Assembly: GCF_001865995.1 (NCBI RefSeq)
Contig: NZ_MLQQ01000044.1
Span: 1 to 64,000 of the forward strand
Source: Anaerobacillus arseniciselenatis
GTDB taxonomy: Bacteria; Bacillota; Bacilli; Bacillales; Anaerobacillaceae
DNA length: 64,000 bases
Reading direction: 5' to 3'
Position numbers and translations under genes: made by a program. Under the pieces are notes generated by a model, which worked only from the letters and a program-made list of their open reading frames with translations, was not told the origin of the DNA and made no database searches. This document shows positions 17,169 through 26,360 of this stretch, one piece after another; the stretch's first letter is position 1, and every line of letters begins with the position of its first letter.

Positions 17169-17206
17169 CTTACCGTATAATATCCGCGTTTTGTCGGCAG
17201 GACCCC
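17169..17206 (-). repeat. right terminal inverted repeat of the Tn3-family transposon
   Basis: On the minus strand it begins GGGGTCCTGCCGACAAAACG and ends ACGGTAAG. AACAA directly follows, matching the five bases before the left repeat. Confidence 0.9.
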
Positions 17207-17408
17207 AACAAGTACTTACAGTTTCGAATGACTTTGTGAAAGAGTTCTTCTATGATCAGTTAACATATTTACAGTATTTATTTATGTAGAATATTAATTT
17301 TGCAAAAATTTTCACGTCGCCCTAAATTTGTAATTATAGACATAATAACTGATATAATAGTAGTTGATAGATTTAAAAATTTTCGCTCTATTCACATGGA
17401 GGTTATAT

Positions 17409-18116
17409 ATGAGTAAAGATAATGAAAACCCCTTTGAAAATTTAAGAAACCAACAAGAAAGAATGAATGATATTGTCAATAATCCAGCTATGGAAGAACT
17501 AAGAAACCAACAATTACAACTAAATAAAGCATTGAGTCCAACGTTTGAAGCATTAGGAAGTTCAGCTATAGAATTAAATAGAAAATTAAGTCCAACACTT
17601 AAGGCAATAGGAGCGTTAGGAATTCAAGGGGTAGAATTGAACAGAAAAATGAGTCCAACGTTTGAAGCATTAGGAAGTTCAACTATAGAATTAAATAGAA
17701 AATTAAGTCCAACACTTAAGGCAATAGGAGCGTTAGGAATTCAAGGGGTAGAATTGAACAGAAAAATGAGTCCAACGTTTGAAGCATTAGGAAGTTCAGC
17801 TATAGAATTAAATAGAAAATTAAGTCCAACACTTAAGGCAATAGGAGCGTTAGGAATTCAAGGGGTAGAATTGAACAGAAAAATGAGTGCAACACTTGAA
17901 ACTTTAAGTAAACAACAGGAGTATTGGGAAAATAGAGTGGATTACTCTAGTATTTCAATTGATAGTAATTTATTTCATGAAATAGCTAATGACCTACAGG
18001 AAGCTTATGAGGGAGTTATTGAATCGGATAACAGTACATTATCACAAGAAGAACAGGAAATTACCAATGATGTCCGCAGCCACCTTCGATGTCGGATGTT
18101 TTGCCAGTGGCAGTGA
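17409..18116 (+). pseudogene. N-terminal part of a 39-residue-repeat protein, cut by a transposon
   Basis: ATG 17409 follows GGAGG. After a short glutamine-rich helix the protein has three near-identical 39-residue repeats (SPTFEALGSSAIELNRK and SPTLKAIGALGIQGVELNRK), then a helical segment rich in acid (ESDNSTLSQEEQEITND). The reading frame then runs into apparent transposon sequence and stops. A fragment with matching character (21424-21870), including a membrane segment, resumes on the other side of the element. The original was probably a membrane-anchored protein with coiled, repeated helices; its function is unknown. Confidence 0.6.
17535..17885 (+). repeat. three tandem 117-bp direct repeats
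   Basis: Units start at 17535, 17652 and 17769, each with AGTCCAACGTTTGAAGCATT, and differ by about one base. Each encodes 39 residues. The near identity indicates recent amplification, and such arrays vary in copy number. Confidence 0.9.
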
Positions 18117-18207
18117 CGTGGCAACTGAATAAGGGTCACCCTCAATGCCACTGGCATTTATAAAAGACAGATTAGTTGTCGAAATTTTAAAAAGGAAAAT
18201 CCTTGAT

Positions 18208-18375
18208 TTATTCTTTCAACTCTTCTTTCAGTAATCCATTCAATTGATATAAAGCATTTTTTATTTCCATTAACTCTTGTATTTCCATTCTTAATCGCTC
18301 AACGGTTGCTTCCATTTCGGCAATCCCATCCTCCAATTGTTCATAATACTGAGCACTTTCCCTTTTACAGTTCAT
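18208..18375 (-). CDS. small coiled-coil protein of the transposon operon
   Basis: A 55-residue ORF whose ATG overlaps the end of the ATPase gene, implying translational coupling. The whole product is one charged helix (EQLEDGIAEMEATVERLRM, IKNALYQLNGLLKEELKE) with heptad spacing. It may be an accessory protein of the transposase complex. No family recognised. Confidence 0.55.
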   Translation of the reverse strand: MNCKRESAQYYEQLEDGIAEMEATVERLRMEIQELMEIKNALYQLNGLLKEELKE

Positions 18376-19156
18376 TGATCACCCGATGAATATGAGCTTC
18401 TCCCACTATCTTATTGCTTTGAATAAAGGCATCTAGTAAGCTTTGACTACACAGTGTATTGATTTTCCTTGGAATTCCTTGACTAAAGTTATAAATAGCT
18501 TGAATGGCTTCTTCCGAAAAAATTTCATGGGGTGTTTCCACCATCTTTAGCTGATGGCGAATATAGGCATGTGTTTCTTTTTCCGTTAAACCACTCATTT
18601 GATACCGCATTTGAATACGTTGATCAATCGCCTCTAGCTGTTTCACCTTTAGTAGATTTCGTAGACTAGGCTGTCCCACCACTACCAATGATAAGGGAGA
18701 CATTGAATCTTCTTTAAAATTCAGAATGAAACGCAGCTCCTGCAACATTGATTCGGAAAAGTGATGAGCCTCGTCTAATATAATGACAGGGAGCTTTTTC
18801 TCATTTTCATAGATATCAAGCATTAATGATTGATATTGTCGCTTGACATCCGTTGATCGAAAGGCGGGTTGGATGCCAAAGCTCTGCAGAACTTCTCGAT
18901 AAAAAAGCTTTGGGGTCAAGGACGAATCACAGATATATAGGTAATGATAATGAATGGGATCCAATTGATGAACTAATGACCGAATGGCCGTTGATTTCCC
19001 CATCCCAGCTTCCCCAGTTAAAAGGCAAAATTGACGGTGCTGCACGGCATATTCTAATCTGGCGGCAGCTTCCTTTTGGCAGGAGGAGTCAAACAAATGC
19101 TTTGCCAAAATTTCACGTGTAAAAGGGACACCCTTCATTTCAAAAAAGTCTAACAT
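18365..19156 (-). CDS. TniB/ExeA-like AAA ATPase of the transposon
   Basis: A 263-residue AAA protein with Walker A GEAGMGKST near residue 54 and Walker B PVIILDEAHHF near residue 125, plus a GIPRKINTLCSQSLLDA sensor region. It resembles TniB/TnsC/ExeA-type ATPases that choose targets for a DDE transposase. Its start overlaps the transposase gene by seven bases, so it is translated with it. Confidence 0.8.
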   Translation of the reverse strand: MLDFFEMKGVPFTREILAKHLFDSSCQKEAAARLEYAVQHRQFCLLTGEAGMGKSTAIRSLVHQLDPIHYHYLYICDSSLTPKLFYREVLQSFGIQPAFRSTDVKRQYQSLMLDIYENEKKLPVIILDEAHHFSESMLQELRFILNFKEDSMSPLSLVVVGQPSLRNLLKVKQLEAIDQRIQMRYQMSGLTEKETHAYIRHQLKMVETPHEIFSEEAIQAIYNFSQGIPRKINTLCSQSLLDAFIQSNKIVGEAHIHRVINEL

Positions 19157-20604
19157 TTTTCATTCCCCCTTGATTGTTTCTCTTTTAACTTGGAAAAACT
19201 GGTGATACCAACTTGTTTTCGTTTTTCTTCTTCCTGTTGTTTTTTCAATTGTTCCAAGAAACTAGAAACTTCAACAGGAGTGTGATCATCATCTATATCA
19301 TTTGGTAATTTGGAGTGGCTTTGATTTCGAAGTTCCGCAGGTTTCGCATTTTCAAAGCGTTCGTTATCTTTCCATATCTGAATCATAGATAGGTCAAATG
19401 GATTATAGCGAATTTGAATTCGTTTTCCACGCAAGGAGGAATCTACATCATATTGATTTCCTTCCAGTTCAATAATCGCTGTTTTTCTTACGGTTCGTTC
19501 TTCTTCCCAAAGAAAAATCTCTTTTAAGACTTCTGCCGAGAGGTGACGGGTATGTTCCAACTGTACTTCATATCGCTTTTTAGGTGTTTGCTTCGTACTA
19601 CGATGAACTCGGTTATCATACGCCTCTAACCAAGACCGCAAGTAGACATTCAATTGCTTTAATGTCGTAAGTTTTCCTTGGTTAATTAATAAGTTTGCTT
19701 CTCCTGTAAAACTGCTATCTACAAATTGAAAAAACTTTTCAATTTTCCCTTTTGATTCTGGCGAATATGGCTTTGCGTGAACGAGTTTCGTTCCCATTCT
19801 TGCGCACATAATTTGAAACTGTTTCGCACTATACACCGAACCATTATCCGCAAAGAAAAGATGGGGAACACCAAATCTCAAAACGGCTTTTTGAACACAA
19901 CGTTCTAGACGAGGATATCTCTCTTCCATAAAAAATTCGGCATGCATAATTCGGCGGCTATGATCATCGATTATCGCTATCAGATAAGCTTTTTTTCGTT
20001 TTTCTGGATTTTTCGGATCAGGCAAATAGAGGGTGTGCTGCGTATCCGCCTGCCAACAATCATTCGGTGTATCATGTTCAAAATGGCGAAACTCCTTCTT
20101 TACCGCACGGTAAAGATCCTTTTTACTCCATCCCATTTCTTGAAAATAACGAGATAGAGTACGTGGTTTTAGAACACCCACCTGAACCTTACCTTCCATC
20201 TCAAGAATACGAATCACCTGTTCAACACTTCGGCTAGGTAATTCCTTTCGCAACTCTATTGCTCGTTTTAGCACCTCTGGATCTTGACTCCGTAAACTTC
20301 CTCTTTTTTCTCTTAGTTGTGGCTTCAGTCCTTCAAACCCTTCCTGTTCATACGCTTGAAGGTATCTTTCCAAGGATCGAATACTTACCGTATTCTTTTC
20401 ACTACCTGGGATCGTGTATCTTTGCTTCGCAATTTCTTTCAATAGGGCATACCTCTCCCCAGGCTGTAGTTGCCGTTGAACGATTGGGGCAATTAATCCA
20501 AATCGAAAGGCAGCTACCTCGTTTCGTAACGTTTCATTCATCTCCTTTTCTCCTCTCATTCCATAAAATAGGATGCACCCCCATTTTCCTCGAATTTCAT
20601 TCAC
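19150..20604 (-). CDS. TniA-like DDE transposase
   Basis: This 484-residue integrase-core protein has N-terminal helix-turn-helix units (SIRSLERYLQAYEQEGFEGL; RTLSRYFQEMGWSKKDL), then the catalytic triad: Asp in NDCWQADT, Asp in FFADNGSVYSA, and Glu in SPESKGKIEKFFQF with the usual 35-residue spacing. The C-terminus has a beta-barrel-like DVDSSLRGKRIQIRYNPFD. It catalyses DNA strand transfer for the surrounding element. Start 20604 is the frame limit; a methionine at 20541 is an alternative. It is most like Tn5053/Tn552-type TniA proteins. Confidence 0.82.
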   Translation of the reverse strand: MNEIRGKWGCILFYGMRGEKEMNETLRNEVAAFRFGLIAPIVQRQLQPGERYALLKEIAKQRYTIPGSEKNTVSIRSLERYLQAYEQEGFEGLKPQLREKRGSLRSQDPEVLKRAIELRKELPSRSVEQVIRILEMEGKVQVGVLKPRTLSRYFQEMGWSKKDLYRAVKKEFRHFEHDTPNDCWQADTQHTLYLPDPKNPEKRKKAYLIAIIDDHSRRIMHAEFFMEERYPRLERCVQKAVLRFGVPHLFFADNGSVYSAKQFQIMCARMGTKLVHAKPYSPESKGKIEKFFQFVDSSFTGEANLLINQGKLTTLKQLNVYLRSWLEAYDNRVHRSTKQTPKKRYEVQLEHTRHLSAEVLKEIFLWEEERTVRKTAIIELEGNQYDVDSSLRGKRIQIRYNPFDLSMIQIWKDNERFENAKPAELRNQSHSKLPNDIDDDHTPVEVSSFLEQLKKQQEEEKRKQVGITSFSKLKEKQSRGNEKC

Positions 20605-20685
20605 TGAGGTAGGGACATATTTTGTGGAGCAAGAAAATGGTAATAGAGAAATATTCAGCTAAAAGACCCGACGCATCAACTGACT

Positions 20686-21279
20686 TCACCTATGAAAGAA
20701 TTGTTGGCGGAGATTGATCATGGAGAAAAGTCTTCCTTTACAAGGAACCGAACCATTTTCGCCAAAAAAGAAGGCGAGAAGAAGTTGTACCTCTTCGTTA
20801 GAACTAATCCCTTGCCGATAAAAAGATAGTACACCTTCTCCTTCTTGAAACTCTAATGTCCATTTCTTTCTTTGATCCATCCACCATTTCCCCCAGAAAT
20901 CCTGAAATCGACGTTTCCAACGGTAAAGAGTTTTAAGAGAGAGCACTGAAACAAAAGAAGTCGTTAACCATTCAGCCAATCGACAAATAGGAACGCCCTC
21001 CATCAACCACCTTCCCAAGAATTCATAAATATGATTCGCAAACCTTCCCCATGGGAAAGTAAAACAAGGCATTAACGAAAAGGTTTTATTACAATCCGGG
21101 CATCTTCTTCGCATGATAGGAATCCGGAAGGATTGATGCTTAAGATGAATCGTTTTTTCATATTGTCCGTGTCTTCTAGTTAACCTTCCACAACATGGAC
21201 AAAAGACATCTTCATCAAAGGTTTCCATGAATTTCATATACTTCTTGAAGGTAAGGGGACATTCGAGTAAAATAGACAT
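20686..21279 (-). CDS. DUF6431-like zinc-finger protein of the transposon
   Basis: A 197-residue protein with a CPCCGRLTRRHG and RRRCPDCNKTFSLMP zinc-binding pair near the N-terminus, followed by tryptophan-rich helices (RWKRRFQDFWGKWW). Proteins of this type commonly accompany TniA-like transposases in Bacillaceae. It probably binds transposon ends or targets. The ribosome-binding site is weak and the gene is the first of the minus-strand series. Confidence 0.6.
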   Translation of the reverse strand: MSILLECPLTFKKYMKFMETFDEDVFCPCCGRLTRRHGQYEKTIHLKHQSFRIPIMRRRCPDCNKTFSLMPCFTFPWGRFANHIYEFLGRWLMEGVPICRLAEWLTTSFVSVLSLKTLYRWKRRFQDFWGKWWMDQRKKWTLEFQEGEGVLSFYRQGISSNEEVQLLLAFFFGENGSVPCKGRLFSMINLRQQFFHR

Positions 21280-21290
21280 AGTAGTGAGAG

Positions 21291-21334
21291 GTTATTTGTT
21301 CTCTGGGCCGCCAAGCAAAGAGGAACAAATAACC
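21291..21334. terminator. inverted repeat near the transposon's right side
   Basis: GGTTATTTGTTC and GGAACAAATAACC form a 12-base stem, followed by TTTTCC. It probably separates the transposon operon from external transcription. Confidence 0.55.
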
Positions 21335-21352
21335 TTTTCCTTTTCTAGTTTA

Positions 21353-21406
21353 AGAGCCGTCAGCTCTATTGACCATTATACTATGGTCAATAGAGCTGAC
21401 GGCTCT
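21353..21406. terminator. perfect 24-bp inverted repeat at the transposon edge
   Basis: AGAGCCGTCAGCTCTATTGA continues to 21376 and is mirrored exactly at 21383-21406 with a six-base loop, then TTTCTGTTT. A strong bidirectional terminator just inside the presumed right end. Confidence 0.7.
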
Positions 21407-21423
21407 TTCTGTTTATTTCCTCC

Positions 21424-21870
21424 GACAAGATTAAAGGCAAACCTTCACTAAATAACGACATTAGGGCTGGCTCCGAACACAATGAATATAAGGATTATCT
21501 CGAATTAGTAATTACGTTATGCAATAACATAAAATCAATGGTAAATGTCCTTAATTCTAATTCATATATACAGTTAGTTGGTTTTATTAGTTCATTAATA
21601 ACCATCATTAGTTTTTTTGCAGGTAGTGATGGTATAGAAGTTAATAATGACATTACGAATAATGTTAATAATCATCAGGAAGTTAATATTACAGAAAATA
21701 ATGGAACTATCAATGTTCATATCGAAAACAACACTAATATAACAATAATTAAATCATGTGGTGGGGAAAAAGAAGTCATTATTGAGGAAAAACAAAGTAT
21801 CAAAGAAGATAATTTTAATGAAAAAAATCCACTTCTTGATGTTGATTTTTCTGCTGGAGAAAGAACTTAG
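21424..21870 (+). pseudogene. C-terminal part of the transposon-split repeat-protein gene
   Basis: The frame is open from about 21424 with no start, reads KGKPSLNNDIRAGSEHNEY, then a hydrophobic segment (YIQLVGFISSLITIISFFAG) and an asparagine-rich acidic tail (NDITNNVNNHQEVNITENNG). The last third ends in an acidic cytosolic or external tail. It fits as the lost C-terminus of the 17409 gene. The internal ATG 21538 could start a shorter protein but has no ribosome-binding site. Confidence 0.5.
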
Positions 21871-21909
21871 TGGACTATATTCGAGGTCTTAGATAAATAA
21901 GGAGAGCAG

Positions 21910-22068
21910 ATGAAAGTAAATTTGTTGCATTTCTTAAGCGATAAAAATTTCATGGAATTTCTTAAGCATTCGATTTTGCAGCATGAATTAAAATTCTGTC
22001 CATATCATTTAGATCTTTATGTAAGGGTCACTAGTTGGACAAGACTTTCATCTTTAACAAGATCATAG
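21910..22068 (+). CDS. small hypothetical protein, 52 aa
   Basis: ATG 21910 follows GGAGAG. The product starts MKVNLLHFLSDKNFMEFLKH and contains no known motif. It could be a truncated gene end near a mobile element. Function unknown. Confidence 0.4.
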   Translation: MKVNLLHFLSDKNFMEFLKHSILQHELKFCPYHLDLYVRVTSWTRLSSLTRS

Positions 22069-22159
22069 AATATAAACAAAGTCATTGACGCACAGTCCAA
22101 CCTAAATGTGAAATAAGAGAGGAAGATGAAAATGGCAATATAAAAAGCAAACATTCGTA

Positions 22160-22321
22160 ATGTCAGTCATTTTTGAAGAAGAAAGTACTTACGAAGGATC
22201 AGCAGTAGAAGCTATAAACCGTATGTTTTTGGAGGATGGGGTTATCGAGTTGGAATATGAAATTAAAAGTGAGGAAATTTTACCATACGAAGATTTTATT
22301 GACGAAGATTTAGAGGATTAA
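22160..22321 (+). CDS. small acidic hypothetical protein, possibly frameshifted at its start
   Basis: The frame gives 53 residues (MSVIFEEESTYEGSAVEAIN and an acidic tail DFIDEDLED), but ATG 22160 has no ribosome-binding site. A better site (GAGAGGAAG) and ATG lie near 22125-22131 in another frame that stops after a few codons, so one lost base may have broken the gene. Unknown function. Confidence 0.4.
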   Translation: MSVIFEEESTYEGSAVEAINRMFLEDGVIELEYEIKSEEILPYEDFIDEDLED

Positions 22322-22495
22322 TTCGCAATCCAACCATACTGATACTGATATATATATGGACCTAAATTAATTAGCATAATAGATTGGGTCCTAGTGGTAT
22401 CTATTAATCGGTTATATAGGCAAGTACGGATATGCAAAGGGTTGATCCTTGAAGAGAATAATCAAGTCAAAATGAAAAAGAAGGGGCATAATTGT

Positions 22496-24325
22496 GTGAA
22501 GAAAATTACAGTGAAAGATATTTATTCGGGAAAACCCGATGCTAAAGATGAGATAAACTTTGAAGGATTATCCGGATTTATAAAAACATTTATAGTACCT
22601 CAGAACAGCGATTTAGAGTCATTATTAACTGGTAATCATTGCTTTATTTCAGGATACAAAGGAACAGGTAAAACAGCTTTACTATTCTACTTAGATAACT
22701 TGATAAGAGAAAAAGATAGTAGTGCTTGTTCATCGTTTGTTTTCTTTAAAGAAGAATTTGCCGAACTAAAGAAGGAAGAGTTTGATAAATTTTCAAAAAG
22801 AGGATTATCATCTATTACCATTGATAAAGACACTTTGTTAAAAAATTCAGAATTTGAATATATTTGGAGATGGTTGTTTTTTAAACGAATAGTAGCAGAT
22901 AATGATGGATTTAATGGGGGGTTGTTTTTAGATAATGAACAATGGTCTAATTTCACAAACATCGTATCTAAAATCAAAGGACCAATAAATATTAAAAAGA
23001 GTGTAATTCCAAATAGGATTAAATTAGCAATACCCTATACCGATCCAACCGGGGTGTCAATTGCACCTGAGATGGATGTAGACCTAAGTAAAGATTCCAA
23101 GGAGAACAATTATTCAAGCTTTGTTAAATTAGTTGATGATGCAGAGAATGCATTCTCTAAAGTAACAAAAACAGATATTCCTTATCATATCTTTGTTGAT
23201 GAACTTGAAGCATATTTTGGAGATCAAGAAGTATTTAAAAGAGACTTATATTTAATTAGAGATTTAATTTTTACTATTAAAAGATTTAATTCGATTTTTT
23301 CTTCATCTACTATGAAAAATATAAAGATTATATGCTCTATTAGATCTGAAATTGTAAATGCAATTTCTAGATTCATTGTGTCTAAAGAATTAAATAAAGT
23401 TACCTCAGGTTTTGAGGTGCCATTAAAATGGAATTATAATAATACCAATTCATTTAGTCATCCAATAATGCAAATTTTATTAAGAAGAATTGCAATTAGT
23501 GAGTGTGAAGATGACGAGGGATATAGAAGTGATAAAGAAATTATTGCACATTGGTTCCCAGAAACCATTCATGATATTGAGCCTTCAAATTATGTTCTTA
23601 ATAATAGTTGGAATAAACCGCGAGATATAGTTAGATTTATTATATCTGCCCAAAATAGTATTAATAGTGATAGTACCTCTTTTTCACAAGCCGTTTTTTC
23701 AAGTCTACATAAACAATATTCTCTTGACAGTTTAAATGAAATTAGGGAAGAAATGAGAGCTCTGTATACTTCTGAACAAATAGAAGACATAATCAATGTA
23801 TTTACTGGATTTAAATCAATTTTTTCTGTCGAACAGTTAAGAAATAGGATAAGTAAATTTTTTGCTGATAGCGTTATGGCTACAAATTTTAATGCTGTTT
23901 TAAATGATTTGTATAGACTGGGGTTTATAGGGAACTACTTCCCTGCATCCAAAATGTATAGATGGCAACATAAGGGGGATGATAGGTTAATAATTTCAGA
24001 TGAATGGAGAATCATGATACATCAAGCTCTTCAGTCTGCTTTATCTGTTGGGAAGAAGCATGATTATAGTATGAAACGTTTTGAAAAGCCGCAAATAGGT
24101 GACGTAGTTTCTTTTGAAGTTAAAGCAACATCAAAATCATTTGTTAATGGATTAATAGATTACTATGGTAAGGTGTATCCTGCATATATTCATATCAGTA
24201 AAATTGCTGACACCTATATTCATGATATAAATGATTATGTGACCGAAGGTGAGGAGTTACGAACAGTAATTACTGAGTACGATGAAAGATGGTCAAAATG
24301 GTCATTAAGAAAGATTCAAGAATAA
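22496..24325 (+). CDS. AAA ATPase fused to a C-terminal S1-like RNA-binding domain
   Basis: GTG 22496 follows AAGGGG by nine bases; the frame extends upstream without a better start. The 609-residue product has Walker A SGYKGTGKT (about residue 60) and Walker B HIFVDELEAYF (about 235), a winged-helix-like middle (FADSVMATNFNAVLNDLYRLGF), then an S1-type beta-barrel at the end (GDVVSFEVKATSKSFVNGLI, YPAYIHISKIADTYI). This resembles the Sll1717-type P-loop ATPases seen in defence regions. It lies upstream of a restriction-modification set but has its own terminator, so it may be a separate defence gene. Confidence 0.7.
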   Translation: MKKITVKDIYSGKPDAKDEINFEGLSGFIKTFIVPQNSDLESLLTGNHCFISGYKGTGKTALLFYLDNLIREKDSSACSSFVFFKEEFAELKKEEFDKFSKRGLSSITIDKDTLLKNSEFEYIWRWLFFKRIVADNDGFNGGLFLDNEQWSNFTNIVSKIKGPINIKKSVIPNRIKLAIPYTDPTGVSIAPEMDVDLSKDSKENNYSSFVKLVDDAENAFSKVTKTDIPYHIFVDELEAYFGDQEVFKRDLYLIRDLIFTIKRFNSIFSSSTMKNIKIICSIRSEIVNAISRFIVSKELNKVTSGFEVPLKWNYNNTNSFSHPIMQILLRRIAISECEDDEGYRSDKEIIAHWFPETIHDIEPSNYVLNNSWNKPRDIVRFIISAQNSINSDSTSFSQAVFSSLHKQYSLDSLNEIREEMRALYTSEQIEDIINVFTGFKSIFSVEQLRNRISKFFADSVMATNFNAVLNDLYRLGFIGNYFPASKMYRWQHKGDDRLIISDEWRIMIHQALQSALSVGKKHDYSMKRFEKPQIGDVVSFEVKATSKSFVNGLIDYYGKVYPAYIHISKIADTYIHDINDYVTEGEELRTVITEYDERWSKWSLRKIQE

Positions 24326-24429
24326 AGATAAATAGTTGTAATTAGATTGCTACTGTTCAAATAACACTTAATTATTGCGCAGTACAACGATACTATTCAA
24401 TAGATAAGTGCATGATTGCGGAAGACCAT

Positions 24430-24477
24430 AAGCCTAATTCCTCGATAAACTTTCAAAGGGGTATTAGGCTTTTTTTC
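24430..24477 (+). terminator. intrinsic terminator after the ATPase gene
   Basis: AAGCCTAAT pairs with ATTAGGCTT, followed by six or more T. Confidence 0.75.
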
Positions 24478-25067
24478 ACTTTAAAATCCTTGACTTTTTT
24501 CTATGGGTAAACACGTTGACAGTAAGTGGTGATTTTCGTGGCAACTGCTGGTAAAAAACATGGCAGAGATGGTAAATTCTTGTGGCTGTAATCAACTTAT
24601 CTTGTTTCCTTAATTATACAGTAGATAGACTAAAAGGCAGTGTTTATTTTACAAACGTTTATAAATTGAATTAATAATTTATTTAAACGGAATTTTAACG
24701 CTTTTATGAGTAGTCCTAAAAAATATACCTTTACAAACACCAATTAATTGTAATAAAAAAGAATATTTTCCCACTTGCTGCACACGGTTGTTGAAACAGT
24801 TGCGTTGATAGAGTTGATATAGCTTGGTATCAATTGATTTAGCAATTTTTGGTTGAATATGGAAGTGTCTTTAATGTTCAGACAAACTCTTTTAAGTGTT
24901 TTAATAAATACCGCTGCTCGGTAGGGATATTTATAAAGTTGAAATATGTAGTAAGAGAACGTACTTTCTGTTTAATCTAAAATAGTGTAAACTAGGTATA
25001 TCCAATAATAGTTACAACAATTATCGACAAAAGTATAGTAAAATGCATCTAAGAGGTGTTTTTAAAT
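24478..25067. other. gene-free stretch before the methyltransferase operon
   Basis: About 590 bases without a supported gene on either strand. It presumably contains the promoter of the restriction-modification operon. No repeats recognised. Confidence 0.4.
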
Positions 25068-26360
25068 ATGATAGATTATAGTGTTCATGAGAAAAGTTAT
25101 AATGTTCTCTATCCAGAGAATAATAATGCCACATATATCAGTCAGGTTAATTTTTCAGACGATCTACAAAAACCATTTCAACGTTGGTGCAGATATAAAG
25201 AGGGTTTCTCAATTGAACTTGTCAAAAGACTAATTAAAGAACAAGCTTTAAGAGATTCAGGTATAATATTAGATCCATTTTCTGGTAGCGGAAGTACACT
25301 GGTTGGTGCAAATGAATTAGGATATAAAGGGGTAGGTTTTGAGGTAAATCCATTTTCTTACTTTTTAAGTGACGTTAAGTTAAAAGCTTACACCACCGAA
25401 GAGGTAGAATTATTTAAATTATTATATCAAAAAGCAATACAGGAAAAAAACGAAGAGTATTTACTCCCAAGATTGTCTTTTGCGGATAAAGTATTCAACG
25501 ATGAAGTTAAGAGTAAACTTATGGAAATCAAACAAAATATCGTTGATTACCAAAATGAAGGAGTAAATACAAAGGTTATTGATTTATTGAAGCTAGGTTG
25601 GTTATCTGCGATAGAGGAGTTATCTAATTACAGAAAAGCAGGTAATGGCTTGAAGAAGAGAAAGTTAAAGAAACCTATTATTCTTACAGAAGAGGATGTT
25701 TACTACAAATTAGATAAAATATATTCATGTATGTATTCAGATCTTATTTCGAGCAAGCTGAAGCGTAATGTGAGCCTGTATAATGATACTTCTATTACCA
25801 TGGATAAGTATGTTGAAAACGATAGTGTCACAGGAATTATTTTCTCACCACCTTATGCAAACTGCTTTGATTATACAGAAATATATAAATTAGAATTGTG
25901 GTTTGGTGATTTTGTTTCTGATTACGCGGATTTGAAAGTATTGAGAAAGTCTTCATTGAGATCACATCTTAATGCGAACTTAAAAGAAGATAATGAAAAC
26001 CTTTATACTATTCCTTTGTTGGAGGAAGTTTTAAATAAAGTAGGTGAGAAAGAACTATGGGACAAAAAAATCCCAATTATGTTACGATTGTATTTTCATG
26101 ACATGTTTAGAATCATTGAAAAGTGTTATTTTGCATTAGAAAAAGGTGGATTTTGTAATATTGTGGTTAGTAACTCTTCTTATGGTGGAGTTGTAGTTCC
26201 AACCGATTTATTGTTTACAATTTTCGCCGAAAAGGTTGGGTTTGAGATAAACAGAATAGAAGTTGCACGTTATATAATTACAAGTTCACAACAGTATAAC
26301 ATTACAAAAGAACAAAAAAACTTTTTAAGGGAAAGTGTTATATGCTTAAAGAAGAAGTAG
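25068..26360 (+). CDS. DNA methyltransferase with SPPY motif (first of pair)
   Basis: ATG 25068 follows AGAGGTG. The 430-residue protein has the SAM-binding motif ILDPFSGSGSTL near residue 71 and the catalytic motif IIFSPPYANCFDY near residue 265, typical of amino (N4-cytosine or N6-adenine) methyltransferases in the motif I-then-IV order. It overlaps the next methyltransferase gene by 19 bases. As part of a three-gene restriction-modification set, it probably protects one strand of an asymmetric site. Confidence 0.85.
   Translation: MIDYSVHEKSYNVLYPENNNATYISQVNFSDDLQKPFQRWCRYKEGFSIELVKRLIKEQALRDSGIILDPFSGSGSTLVGANELGYKGVGFEVNPFSYFLSDVKLKAYTTEEVELFKLLYQKAIQEKNEEYLLPRLSFADKVFNDEVKSKLMEIKQNIVDYQNEGVNTKVIDLLKLGWLSAIEELSNYRKAGNGLKKRKLKKPIILTEEDVYYKLDKIYSCMYSDLISSKLKRNVSLYNDTSITMDKYVENDSVTGIIFSPPYANCFDYTEIYKLELWFGDFVSDYADLKVLRKSSLRSHLNANLKEDNENLYTIPLLEEVLNKVGEKELWDKKIPIMLRLYFHDMFRIIEKCYFALEKGGFCNIVVSNSSYGGVVVPTDLLFTIFAEKVGFEINRIEVARYIITSSQQYNITKEQKNFLRESVICLKKK

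Larger units (their letters stand above)
10236..17206 (+). mobile_element. intact Tn3-family transposon carrying spore surface genes
   Basis: The element is bounded by 38-bp inverted repeats (10236-10273 and 17169-17206), each starting GGGGTCCTGCCGACAAAACG, and is flanked by a perfect 5-bp duplication AACAA (10231-10235 and 17207-17211). It encodes a resolvase (13585-14157) and a transposase (14159-17107). The cargo is three genes for cysteine-rich spore appendage or exosporium-type proteins. Length is 6971 bp. Intact ends, duplication and both recombination genes indicate a recent insertion that may still be active. Confidence 0.92.
18073..21427 (-). mobile_element. TniA/TniB-type transposon (ends not fixed)
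   Basis: A minus-strand operon of a DUF6431-like zinc protein, a DDE transposase, an AAA ATPase and a small coiled-coil protein sits between the two pieces of the repeat-protein gene. The right edge ends with CCTCCGACA (TGTCGGAGG inward). Possible left edges starting TGTC occur at 18075, 18089 and 18177. I could not find a target duplication, so the limits are approximate. Confidence 0.6.

Noticed and set aside
18089-18094. TGTCGG at 18089 as the TniA transposon's left end
   Set aside because: The flanking five bases do not match those after the right CCGACA, so the end cannot be fixed there.
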